64,000 bases of DNA from an uncultured bacterium (GTDB lineage Bacteria; Vulcanimicrobiota; CADAWZ01). A program made the position numbers and the translations under genes. The stretch lies in the NCBI GenBank assembly GCA_902790465.1, contig CADASF010000009.1:1-64000 (forward strand). Reading direction: 5' to 3'. The notes beneath the pieces are model-generated. The model had not been told where the DNA came from. It saw nothing but the letters and a program-made list of their open reading frames with translations, and did no database searches. Shown one piece after another: positions 7,822 to 16,629 of this stretch. Position 1 is the first letter of the stretch. Each line of letters starts with the position of its first letter.

Positions 7822-8592
7822 ATGGTTTTTGATCCCAAAAAATATAAAGCACCAAAAGCTAAAAAATTGCCAGTGATTCTTCTTCTTGATGTAAGTGGAA
7901 GTATGGCAGGAGAAAAAATAGATAATTTATATGATGCAGTCAATGAAATGATTGATACCTTTGTAGACTTGGAATTGAAAGAGACAATAATTGATATTGC
8001 TATCATTACATTTGGTTATGAAATCAATTTACATACGCCATATACTCCTGTAAAAAAATTGCAGGGCAACCTTGGAAGATTTGATGCAAATGGTTGGACT
8101 CCACTTGGAACAGCATTGACAATGGCAAAAGATATGATAGAAGACAAAGATACAACACCTTCAAATGTTTATAGACCTGTAGTTGTACTTGTTTCAGATG
8201 GACAGCCTAATGATGAATGGAGACAACCTTTAGATAACTTTATCAATGATGGTCGTTCTAAAAAATGTCAAAGATTTGCTGTTGCTATAGGAAACGATGC
8301 AGATAGAAGTGTTTTGGAAAAATTTACTGAAAATGGAGCTTTTGTATTTTTTGCTCAAAATGCAAAGGATATTGCAGATCAATTCAAAAAAGTTACTATG
8401 TCTATTTCTCAAAGAGCTACTTCTGTAAATCCAAATCAAATTGCTAAAAATGACCCATTTACTCCTAATGAATATAGTATTGAAACAAAAACAACTACTA
8501 AGCAAAATAGTTCTTTGCCTTCTCAGAAAGTAAATACTCCTATTGAAGATGAAGACGAAGATGAAGATGATGATGACGAAGATTTTGATTAA
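7822..8592 (+). CDS. terY: TerY-type von Willebrand factor A protein
   Basis: This 256-residue VWA-domain protein has a full metal-ion-dependent adhesion site: DVSGSM (residues about 23-28), the Thr in GWTPLGTAL (about 92) and the Asp in VSDGQPND (about 125). The C-terminus is a flexible Ser/Thr-rich linker ending in an acidic run of Asp and Glu. TerY is the cytoplasmic VWA member of the TerY-P triad (VWA, PP2C, protein kinase) described in tellurium-resistance and DNA-processing conflict systems. Its partners follow directly. The start has a good aggag site. A terminator-like hairpin separates it from the next gene, so it may be made in excess over the rest of the operon. Confidence 0.9.
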   Translation: MVFDPKKYKAPKAKKLPVILLLDVSGSMAGEKIDNLYDAVNEMIDTFVDLELKETIIDIAIITFGYEINLHTPYTPVKKLQGNLGRFDANGWTPLGTALTMAKDMIEDKDTTPSNVYRPVVVLVSDGQPNDEWRQPLDNFINDGRSKKCQRFAVAIGNDADRSVLEKFTENGAFVFFAQNAKDIADQFKKVTMSISQRATSVNPNQIAKNDPFTPNEYSIETKTTTKQNSSLPSQKVNTPIEDEDEDEDDDDEDFD

Positions 8593-8605
8593 ATTATAAT
8601 TAAGA

Positions 8606-8648
8606 GACTGAAAACTCAAAAATATACAAAATAACTGAGTTTTCAGTC
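8606..8648 (+). terminator. Terminator or attenuator inside the TerY-P cluster
   Basis: The 13-bp arms gactgaaaactca and tgagttttcagtc are perfectly complementary. The downstream tail (ttatcttt) is only partly T-rich. Transcription probably ends partly here, lowering expression of the long downstream operon relative to terY. Confidence 0.75.
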
Positions 8649-8663
8649 TTATCTTTAAAGATT

Positions 8664-9137
8664 ATGAATAAAAATAATATAATAATAGATTTATCTGGAA
8701 GTATGAAGGAAAATGGAAAATATTTTTTGTTGAGATATATTTTCCAATCTATAGTTAGTTTAATTAAAACAGATGATTTTTCCAAATTTGATTTTGACAT
8801 CTATAAATGGCAAAATGATATTACATTGATTTCTTCATTAAAAGATATTAAAGATAAAGATTTTAATATTAAACAGAATGAAGATAAATTAGTAGAATTT
8901 TTCGAAAATAACAAAGACTCTGTTAATATGTTAATAACAGATGGAAGTTTTTCGCACAATTTGAAAAATAATCTTGAAAAAATATCAAAAAAAACACCTT
9001 TGATTTTACTTCAAATTGGAAATGATTTTGATATTTCTGCAAATAAAATTACTAAAAAAGATTTGATATTTAAATCTTTTGAGCTCATATCTGCAATTTT
9101 TACACAATGTAAATTAAACAAGTCTGAGGTAATTTGA
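8664..9137 (+). CDS. Second, reduced VWA-like protein
   Basis: The 157-residue protein has the same order of motifs as TerY but in a shortened domain: IDLSGSM at residues 8-14 and MLITDGSFS at about 92-100. The middle Thr of the metal site is not obvious, so metal binding may be partial. It overlaps the PP2C gene start by one base (TGATG) and so belongs to the kinase/phosphatase operon. A small second VWA next to TerY is consistent with a two-VWA TerY-P locus. No good ribosome-binding site is seen before ATG 8664. Confidence 0.75.
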   Translation: MNKNNIIIDLSGSMKENGKYFLLRYIFQSIVSLIKTDDFSKFDFDIYKWQNDITLISSLKDIKDKDFNIKQNEDKLVEFFENNKDSVNMLITDGSFSHNLKNNLEKISKKTPLILLQIGNDFDISANKITKKDLIFKSFELISAIFTQCKLNKSEVI

Positions 9138-9814
9138 TGATATTAAATGGAATTTCACTAAAAGGTGCTTATCACGAAAGAAATCAAGATGGTTATATTT
9201 ATAAGAGATTAAGAAATAATGGATTTATTATTACAGTTTCTGATGGACTTGGCAGTAAATTACATTCACATATTGGTGCAAGAAAATTATGTTACACTGC
9301 TTATAAAATAGTAAAAGAACTTGGTAATAAACTTTCTAAAATACTTCCTTTGAAGCTTGTTGAAAAAATTCATAAGAGATGGATTAAAGTAATATCTTCA
9401 AATGGGGTTGATGTTCAAGAATGTTCTGCTACTATGTTAATTTTAGTAGTTTTTAAAAATAGAGCTATTGCAATAAGATTGGGAGATGGATTTATTGCTC
9501 TATCTTATGACAATTCAGTGAAAGTTTTATTCGATAAAAAAGAAGATAATTTTGCGAATGAAACTTATTGTTTTTCTTCTCATTTGTATTTAGAGGAAAT
9601 AGAATTTTTGGATGTAAAAGTTGAAAGTTTTGCAGGTGCAGTCTTATGTACAGATGGACTTATGATGCAAGATGATTCTTATGAAGAATTTACAAAAGAT
9701 TTTTTAAATGAATATAGAGGTCGTAAGAGAAAAAAAGCAAAAAATGAGATATATAAATGGTTGAAAGATTGGACAGGTTCTGATGATAAAACATTGGCTT
9801 ATTGCGTGTATTAA
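9137..9814 (+). CDS. PP2C-family protein phosphatase
   Basis: The 225-residue protein shows PP2C metal-binding motifs: RNQDGY near residue 17, TVSDGLGSKLHSHIGA at about 35-50, RLGDGFIAL (about 114-122) and CTDGLMMQDD (about 172-181). It is predicted to remove phosphate from Ser/Thr and is the phosphatase of the TerY-P triad, countering the kinase encoded 12 bp downstream. I prefer ATG 9137, which overlaps the previous stop and follows a gaggt site, over the TTG one codon earlier. Cytoplasmic; no signal or membrane segment. Confidence 0.88.
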   Translation: MILNGISLKGAYHERNQDGYIYKRLRNNGFIITVSDGLGSKLHSHIGARKLCYTAYKIVKELGNKLSKILPLKLVEKIHKRWIKVISSNGVDVQECSATMLILVVFKNRAIAIRLGDGFIALSYDNSVKVLFDKKEDNFANETYCFSSHLYLEEIEFLDVKVESFAGAVLCTDGLMMQDDSYEEFTKDFLNEYRGRKRKKAKNEIYKWLKDWTGSDDKTLAYCVY

Positions 9815-9825
9815 GAGGAGTTTTT

Positions 9826-11244
9826 ATGGCAAATATTATTCAACAAGTAGAAGATATCTATGATTATGTTTATAATATTAAAGAAGAAATAACTAGAGGT
9901 GGACAGGGAGCAGTTTTTAGAACTGATGATGGTGATGTTTGTGTAAAAATAGAACTCAAAGATGATGAATATGTTACAGATACTTCAAATAATTCAAAAT
10001 ATGATGATATAAGAATTCTTCCTATTTCACAAAATTTAAATGTAACAAAACCACTTTCAACATTGAAAAATTATAGTGGATATATAATGCGTCTTTTGGA
10101 AGATATGATTCCATTCAGAAAAGCATTTGATTTTAAAGAAGGTAAAACATCACAATGTACAAATAATTGGCTTGACAATTTTAAAGATAATGAGGATTTT
10201 TATAATGATTATGGCCAATATATAACCAGTGGAGGATATAGAAAAAGAATTGTTGCCTATCTACACAGTGCTATTCTACTTCTTCAATTACATTCAAGTG
10301 GATTAGTTTATTGTGATTTTTCACCAAATAATGTTTTTGTTTCAGATAAAAAAAGTAATATAGTTTGGCTTATAGATTCAGATAATATCAATTATTATGA
10401 TATAACAAAAGAAAATACTTTTTTACATACACCTGATTATGCTCCGAAAGAGATCTCAACTGGAAAAAGTGGTTGTACTTTTTATTCTGATTGTTTTGCC
10501 TTTGCAATATCATTATTTTGGCAATTAACTTGGACACATCCATTTCAAGAGCCTGAAGCTGAAAGTGAAGATGACGAGGATTCAGATGATTTTAAAGAAC
10601 AAAGCAATAGACAAGATAGAATTAATGCAGGTAAACCTTGGATTTTTTACAATGGATATGAAGAAGAAGATATTGATACTCGTATTTCAAAAATTATATT
10701 AAGTCCAAATATAAGAAAATGTTTTTCTAAGACATTTTCTTCAGAAGGTATAAATAAACCCAATAAACGTGCTACAATGTTTGAATGGGCTTATGTTTTG
10801 TCAAAAGATTTAGATACATCGATTCACTGTAGAAATTGTGAAATGGATTATGATTATATATCTTCTGAAGAAGGTAATTGTCCTTGGTGTGGTAATAAAA
10901 ATAGTGCTATAGAGATAGAATCAAAAACAGAAAATGGAATGACTATTTGGAAATTTGTTCATGAAATTGAAGATGGTCAAGAAATACATGTTCCTAGTAG
11001 AATAATATATGGATTCTCTATAAGTAATGTAGATGAAATAGCTTTTGATATTAAAATTGAAAATAATAAATTAATAATCACAAATTTTCTTGATGATTGT
11101 AATTTTTATTTTGTAAATAAAAATTCTAAAGAAGAAATTTATGGAAAACTTATTTTGAATATATTTGATTTTTGTAATATTATATCAAAAATAAAAAATG
11201 ACCAAACTATTTGTAATATAAATATGAGGATAAATAAAAAGTGA
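9826..11244 (+). CDS. Serine/threonine protein kinase with C-terminal zinc ribbon (TerY-P type)
   Basis: The 472-residue protein has a glycine-rich loop (TRGGQGAVF, about 23-31), a beta-3 Lys in VCVKIEL, a catalytic loop CDFSPNNVFV (about 162-171, in place of HRDLKPEN) and a metal site IDSDN (about 181-185, in place of DFG). Asp and Asn remain, so activity is plausible. An acidic insert follows the activation region. At about 334-357 a CxxC...CxxC zinc ribbon (CRNCEMDYDY then CPWCGN) is followed by a beta-rich domain. This layout is typical of the kinase in TerY-P triads. ATG 9826 follows aagaggag and fits better than an upstream TTG at 9802. The gene overlaps the helicase gene by 4 bases. 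Confidence 0.88.
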   Translation: MANIIQQVEDIYDYVYNIKEEITRGGQGAVFRTDDGDVCVKIELKDDEYVTDTSNNSKYDDIRILPISQNLNVTKPLSTLKNYSGYIMRLLEDMIPFRKAFDFKEGKTSQCTNNWLDNFKDNEDFYNDYGQYITSGGYRKRIVAYLHSAILLLQLHSSGLVYCDFSPNNVFVSDKKSNIVWLIDSDNINYYDITKENTFLHTPDYAPKEISTGKSGCTFYSDCFAFAISLFWQLTWTHPFQEPEAESEDDEDSDDFKEQSNRQDRINAGKPWIFYNGYEEEDIDTRISKIILSPNIRKCFSKTFSSEGINKPNKRATMFEWAYVLSKDLDTSIHCRNCEMDYDYISSEEGNCPWCGNKNSAIEIESKTENGMTIWKFVHEIEDGQEIHVPSRIIYGFSISNVDEIAFDIKIENNKLIITNFLDDCNFYFVNKNSKEEIYGKLILNIFDFCNIISKIKNDQTICNINMRINKK

Positions 11245-14200
11245 GATTGACAGATTTTAATACTAATGAAAATTGTACTTTTTTAGATATTCATTGTATA
11301 TCATTAGATAAACATAAAAAAATTAGAGCTATTGAGGGAAGAATTAGAGCCAAAAATAGAAAACAATTTTCTTTTATTGGCAATAGTGATATTTTTCCAT
11401 TTTATATTGATGATAGGATAAAATCAAGCAATATTTTTGATAGATTACATTATTCTGCTTATAATTTGGCATATATAAGACCACTTGGTAATAAAGGTGA
11501 ATTTAATTTACATTTGGTGTTTTTTTTCAGAGTTTCAAGAGAGACAAAATTAAATATTTATATATCTGATGACTTAAAAAGTATATTGAAAACAAATAAT
11601 TTAATTGCTGATTTAGTCGATTATGAAAAATATATATTAGATAATTTTGTATTATCAGATGGTGTTGAAAAATATTATGCTTATAATTATGGAGAAAATA
11701 GAAGAGAAATAAAATTATATGGTCGTGATTATTCCTTTTTGATATTACTTGCAGATGAAGATATAAATGAACAAAAAGAAAGTTTTTTGGAATTAAAAGA
11801 AATAGATATAAAAAATGACAATATTCCTGAGTTGGCCTTAAAAATAGGTGATCTTGAATTTACAGATGAAAAAAAATATGTTTCTGAAAAATTAAAACAA
11901 GAAATAGATGCAGAATCTCATTATTTAAAAATTTGGAATGAGTATGCTGCAAAAGAAGGGGATTTTTTATTAGAAAAAGCTCGCAAAGTTGGCTCTTTTA
12001 GGATAAATAAAAATCAAATCAATTATTCAAATGATGGAACCATAATATATCCTATTGGTTTGAGTGATGAAGCTATGGATATAATAACAGAAAATGATTC
12101 TTTGATGTTTTCTGAGGAAATACCTATATATATAAAAGATGAAAGTTTGGATTGGCGTAAATATGCAGAATATAAAGAAGAACAGAGGATATTAAATAAA
12201 CAATTTAATATCCCTAGTAAAGAAGAACAGAGTAGAACTTATGAGATCTTAAAAATAGATAAGAAAACGGGGACTTTTATTATAAAAACTGAAAATACAG
12301 AAATTCCCTATGAAAATGTATCTCTGAGTATTTATGGAAATATAAAACAAATTGAGAGAAGAGAAAAAGCAAGGAATTTAATAAAAAATGCTCAATCTGC
12401 CAATCCAGCTCTTGGACTTTTAATTGAAGGGGTAAAACCCAATGAAAATATAATCAAACAAACGATTACATATAATAATCCTTTGACTATTTTTGTAAGA
12501 AATAAAATTTTTAAAAATGAACCAACTGAAACACAAAAAAAAGCTATTGAGATTGCACTAAATACTCCAGATATAGCCATAATTCAAGGACCACCTGGCA
12601 CAGGTAAAACGACAGTTATTACTGCAATAATTGAAAGATTAAATGAGCTTTCAGATAAGTCAAAAGACAATAGGGGAGAAATATTAGTAACGAGTTTTCA
12701 ACATGATGCAGTAAAAAATGTTATCGAAAGATTGAGAATAAATTCTTTACCTACCATAAAGTTTGGAGCCAGAAGAGAAGATGAAGACAATTCAATAAAT
12801 GAAGTCGTTGAAAATTGGTGTAAAGAATATTCTGAAAAATTAAAAGAAAGAAATCCAATAATACAAAAAACAAAAGAAGAAAAAGTTCTTTCAAAAAAGA
12901 TAGAAGCTTATATTTCTTCTCCGAGTAATTTTAATGCAAATTCTTTTTTAGAATGTGTAAGAAGAATTTGTTCTGATAAAGAAATATTGGATAAAGTAGA
13001 TCAAATAGAAAAAGAAATAAATTTTAGAGAAAATATATACGAAAATAAGCTTATAAACAAAATTTATAGGTTGAGGACTACAAAAGAAGGTTTTTTAGAT
13101 GATGGTATTTCTGTGATAAATGATTTGCTTTATGAATTTGAATATATTTTTAATGGAAATATAGAGAAAAACAATAAAGTAAATAAAATATATGATATAT
13201 TGGAACAAGCAGAAAATTTTAAAGATAAAGAACCTACTGATGAATTTTTAAAAGAGATACAAGACTTTAAAAGAAAATTGTTATTGTTGTGTATTCCAAG
13301 ACCAACCTATAGACCTGAAGTAAAGCGTCAAGATATAATAGAGATATATAATAATGTTTCTCAACAATTAAGAAGTGTGAATCCTAAAAATGATAAAGAT
13401 GAAATTCTTTACAATTTGTTAAATGAATTAGAATTCAATATTGAAGCTGTTGAAGATACGATTAAAAATTATGCTTTTGTATATTCTGCTACGACTCAAC
13501 AGAGTGAGGAACGTGATATTAGAAAAGTAAAAGGTGCTAAAAATAAAGATGATGATATTGTTTATGATACAGTTATCATTGATGAGGCTGCAAGGGTAAA
13601 TCCAGGGGATTTGATGATTCCTATGGCACAAGCAAAAAGGCGTATTATTTTAGTTGGAGATCACAGACAGTTACCACATATATATGATGAAGAAATTTTT
13701 GAAAGTATGAATGTTGATGGAGAAGACATAAATGAAGATATAATCAAAAATAGTATGTTTCAATATTTGATCGATCAGATGAGAAAATTGGCTAAACAAG
13801 ATGGTATTCAGAGAAATATTACCTTAGATGCTCAATATAGAATGCATCCACTTCTTGGCAATTTTGTCAGCGAAAATTTTTATGAATCCTATGGAGAATC
13901 TTTTAAATCTCCTTTACCAGCGGAAAAATTTAACCAAGATTTATATGATGTTCCATTAGTGTGGGTAGATATGCCGTACAATAAAGGAAGAGAAGAAAAA
14001 AGAGGAACAAGTAGAATAAGAGAATGTGAAGCCGATTATATTGTTGAAAAGTTGAAGAAATTTATAGAAAATGACAAAGAAAAAAAATTGACTTATGGAG
14101 TTATAACATTTTATAGTTCACAAGTTAATTTGATAAAAAGAAAATTGGGAGAACTTTCAAAATTTGTAAGAGTAGGCAGTGTTGATGCTTTTCAGGGAAT

Positions 14201-14522
14201 GGAATTTGATGTAATATTCCTTTCTGTTGTGAGAAGTTATGACAGAGTTCCTGAAAGATTTAAGCATATGGATAAAAATAGAAGAAAAGATGAAGATTAT
14301 GAAACTTATTGTGAAAGAATTGGACTTCCAATATATGGTTTTTTGACTTCTAAAAATAGACTTTGTGTCGCATTGAGTAGACAAAAGAGATTATTGATTG
14401 TTGTAGGAGATAAAACAATTTTTTATGATGAAGAATGGAAGGATATAGCTGATATTTGTGTTCCTGCTATGAGAAATTTATATGATTTGTGTGAAAGAGA
14501 AGGAAAAATAATCAATGGCTAA
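11241..14522 (+). CDS. Superfamily 1 (UPF1/DNA2-like) helicase
   Basis: This large protein of 1093 residues has an N-terminal region of about 430 residues with no recognised domain, then SF1 helicase motifs: Walker A IIQGPPGTGKTT (about 448), motif II VIIDEAARV (about 778), motif III GDHRQLPH (about 805), DAFQGMEFDVIFLSVVRS (motif V, about 980) and ALSRQKRLLIVVGD (motif VI, about 1040). About 300 residues with coiled-coil character lie between motifs Ia and II. UPF1/DNA2-like helicases unwind RNA or DNA 5'-3'; similar genes accompany TerY-P loci. The start is GTG overlapping the kinase stop (GTGA), and the end overlaps the next gene by 8 bases. Confidence 0.9.
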   Translation: MRLTDFNTNENCTFLDIHCISLDKHKKIRAIEGRIRAKNRKQFSFIGNSDIFPFYIDDRIKSSNIFDRLHYSAYNLAYIRPLGNKGEFNLHLVFFFRVSRETKLNIYISDDLKSILKTNNLIADLVDYEKYILDNFVLSDGVEKYYAYNYGENRREIKLYGRDYSFLILLADEDINEQKESFLELKEIDIKNDNIPELALKIGDLEFTDEKKYVSEKLKQEIDAESHYLKIWNEYAAKEGDFLLEKARKVGSFRINKNQINYSNDGTIIYPIGLSDEAMDIITENDSLMFSEEIPIYIKDESLDWRKYAEYKEEQRILNKQFNIPSKEEQSRTYEILKIDKKTGTFIIKTENTEIPYENVSLSIYGNIKQIERREKARNLIKNAQSANPALGLLIEGVKPNENIIKQTITYNNPLTIFVRNKIFKNEPTETQKKAIEIALNTPDIAIIQGPPGTGKTTVITAIIERLNELSDKSKDNRGEILVTSFQHDAVKNVIERLRINSLPTIKFGARREDEDNSINEVVENWCKEYSEKLKERNPIIQKTKEEKVLSKKIEAYISSPSNFNANSFLECVRRICSDKEILDKVDQIEKEINFRENIYENKLINKIYRLRTTKEGFLDDGISVINDLLYEFEYIFNGNIEKNNKVNKIYDILEQAENFKDKEPTDEFLKEIQDFKRKLLLLCIPRPTYRPEVKRQDIIEIYNNVSQQLRSVNPKNDKDEILYNLLNELEFNIEAVEDTIKNYAFVYSATTQQSEERDIRKVKGAKNKDDDIVYDTVIIDEAARVNPGDLMIPMAQAKRRIILVGDHRQLPHIYDEEIFESMNVDGEDINEDIIKNSMFQYLIDQMRKLAKQDGIQRNITLDAQYRMHPLLGNFVSENFYESYGESFKSPLPAEKFNQDLYDVPLVWVDMPYNKGREEKRGTSRIRECEADYIVEKLKKFIENDKEKKLTYGVITFYSSQVNLIKRKLGELSKFVRVGSVDAFQGMEFDVIFLSVVRSYDRVPERFKHMDKNRRKDEDYETYCERIGLPIYGFLTSKNRLCVALSRQKRLLIVVGDKTIFYDEEWKDIADICVPAMRNLYDLCEREGKIING

Positions 14523-16629
14523 AACACGAGTAATAAGTCTTTTTAAAAAAGAAAGATTTGAAAACATATTTCCAAATATAAAAATCATTGGAAGAACTAT
14601 TGATGTTTTTGTTAAGTGCAAGACTTATGAACTTCAAATTCCAGTAATAAAATCTAAAATACGAGTATTGGATATTTTTGAAGAAGCTGTTTTAAGGATA
14701 ATTAATATTGGAATAAATGATGTTGAACAAATTTCTGATATTCTTTGTTTTTGCAATTATACTGGTAAAGAAAAAATAATAAATACAGATATCGTAAATT
14801 TGGTTTTGATAAAACTTTTAGATAAGGGATATATAGATCAAGATAAAAAGATAACAGATGAAGGTAAAGAAAAAATAAATTTACACATAAATGAAAAAAA
14901 AGATATACAATATATTCCAGCTACTTGTTTTTTTATAAAAGAATCAGATATTATTTTGCCATATATTCAGTTGGGAGAATTTAAAACTGAAAAAAATGTA
15001 ACCATTGAAAATGGATTCATTTATATTCAATATGGAACAGTTGGAGATTCAATTATTATTAGGGGAAAATATATTGGAGAGAAAAAAAAAGAAAAAACAA
15101 ATAGAAATATATTTGAAAATAAAAATACTCTTGAACAGAATAAAATAAGAAAAGCAATAAAAACATATAATTTACTTGCTCAAAAAAGAGAAGAATTGCC
15201 TGAAATAGATTATGATTTAAGAAGTAATAATTTTATATATTCTACTTCAAGCGAAGATGTTTTTTTTCACTTTAAGGCTTTTATTCAAGAGGGAAATGCA
15301 GATGATGTACTTTTTTCAGATGGTTTAATTTCCAATGTTGATGGTATATCTTCTTATGTTAATAAAATTGATGAAAATTTTATTAATTATGTTAGGAAAA
15401 AAAAATCATTATTGTCTAAAGATGATAGTGATGAGGATTCAAAGCAAGAATATAAAGATATAAGATATTATTCTGTTGTTAAGTGTTATGATGAAATACA
15501 AAGAAATTCAATAAATAAAATACAAGATTCACAGACAAAAGACGAAAAAGAAAAAATATTGAGAGAAAATAAAAGTGCCATAGATTATTGCTATAAAATG
15601 TTAGAATGGGGATTTTATTATTATAATAAAAATAATATGCCTTCTGATATATTGTTAAATTTATTTAAAAAACAAACATCTTCGTCAAATATGGAATTAT
15701 TCTTAAAATTTGCAAATGATATTGGAATAAAAAATGTTGAATCTTATAAGTATTTGTTTTCACTAGTTGATCAAAGTAAAATACAAACTGCTTATAAATA
15801 TCCAGACCCTACTCCTATGATGAATGTTTGTCTTCCTTTAGCTATTGCTGAAGCAAGTGAAAATAAAAAGAGCAATATATACGAACTTGTAAAACAAGAA
15901 CCAGATTTTTTGGTATTTTTAAATGATTTAAAATATAAATCTAATTCTTTGAGACATGATTTAGCTTCTGATGTTTTAGGGTTGAAGGTTGATGAAATTG
16001 TAGATAATAGCCGAAAAATCATTGAAATTTTATTACCAGACATTATATTTAATGATGAAACTTCCACTCAAAGTAAAATAATTAGTGCTTCTGAAGTAAA
16101 ATTATCTGCACAAGTAAGATTAGAAAGAGATTTAGGTAGTGTGATATATCAAACCTTGAGTAATGATGTAAAAAATGAATGGCTAAAAATATCACCAAAT
16201 AAAGAACAACCTGACCCTTTGGAATATATTTTGATAATATCAAGATTGATGGAAAAATTATTATCAGATGAAATAAAAGAAATTTTTGGAGTTAATAAAG
16301 ATAAACAAGAAACTATAAAAAAATTGACTTCGAGATATGGAAAAAAATTACCAAATTCATTGGAAAAAGTTAATGATGTTTTTTTTATAGATGCAACTAA
16401 AAATAATAAATCAACATTAGGAGCTTATACTTTAGTTTTTATGGCTAATTGTGAGTCAGCAATATGTAATAAGCTATTAAATATTGGATTTATTTCATTT
16501 ATTGATGAAATAATAACATTGAGAACACATGGAAATAATGTTGGTTTACAAGTTGATGGTGAAAAATTGGAAGATTTTAGAGAAAAAGCTATAAAGGCAA
16601 CAAAAATAATTGGAGGAGCAAATGTCTAA
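14515..16629 (+). CDS. TerY-P operon protein of unknown function
   Basis: The 704-residue protein is embedded in the operon, overlapping both neighbours by 8 bases. The first 140 residues look like a helical module with a winged-helix pattern (ILCFCNYTGKEKIINTDIV, then LIKLLDKGYIDQDKKITDEG). The rest is mostly helical and charged. There is no Walker motif, nuclease motif or membrane segment that I can see. It resembles a scaffold or substrate-recognition part placed between a helicase and an McrB-like ATPase. I do not recognise a named family. Confidence 0.75.
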   Translation: MAKTRVISLFKKERFENIFPNIKIIGRTIDVFVKCKTYELQIPVIKSKIRVLDIFEEAVLRIINIGINDVEQISDILCFCNYTGKEKIINTDIVNLVLIKLLDKGYIDQDKKITDEGKEKINLHINEKKDIQYIPATCFFIKESDIILPYIQLGEFKTEKNVTIENGFIYIQYGTVGDSIIIRGKYIGEKKKEKTNRNIFENKNTLEQNKIRKAIKTYNLLAQKREELPEIDYDLRSNNFIYSTSSEDVFFHFKAFIQEGNADDVLFSDGLISNVDGISSYVNKIDENFINYVRKKKSLLSKDDSDEDSKQEYKDIRYYSVVKCYDEIQRNSINKIQDSQTKDEKEKILRENKSAIDYCYKMLEWGFYYYNKNNMPSDILLNLFKKQTSSSNMELFLKFANDIGIKNVESYKYLFSLVDQSKIQTAYKYPDPTPMMNVCLPLAIAEASENKKSNIYELVKQEPDFLVFLNDLKYKSNSLRHDLASDVLGLKVDEIVDNSRKIIEILLPDIIFNDETSTQSKIISASEVKLSAQVRLERDLGSVIYQTLSNDVKNEWLKISPNKEQPDPLEYILIISRLMEKLLSDEIKEIFGVNKDKQETIKKLTSRYGKKLPNSLEKVNDVFFIDATKNNKSTLGAYTLVFMANCESAICNKLLNIGFISFIDEIITLRTHGNNVGLQVDGEKLEDFREKAIKATKIIGGANV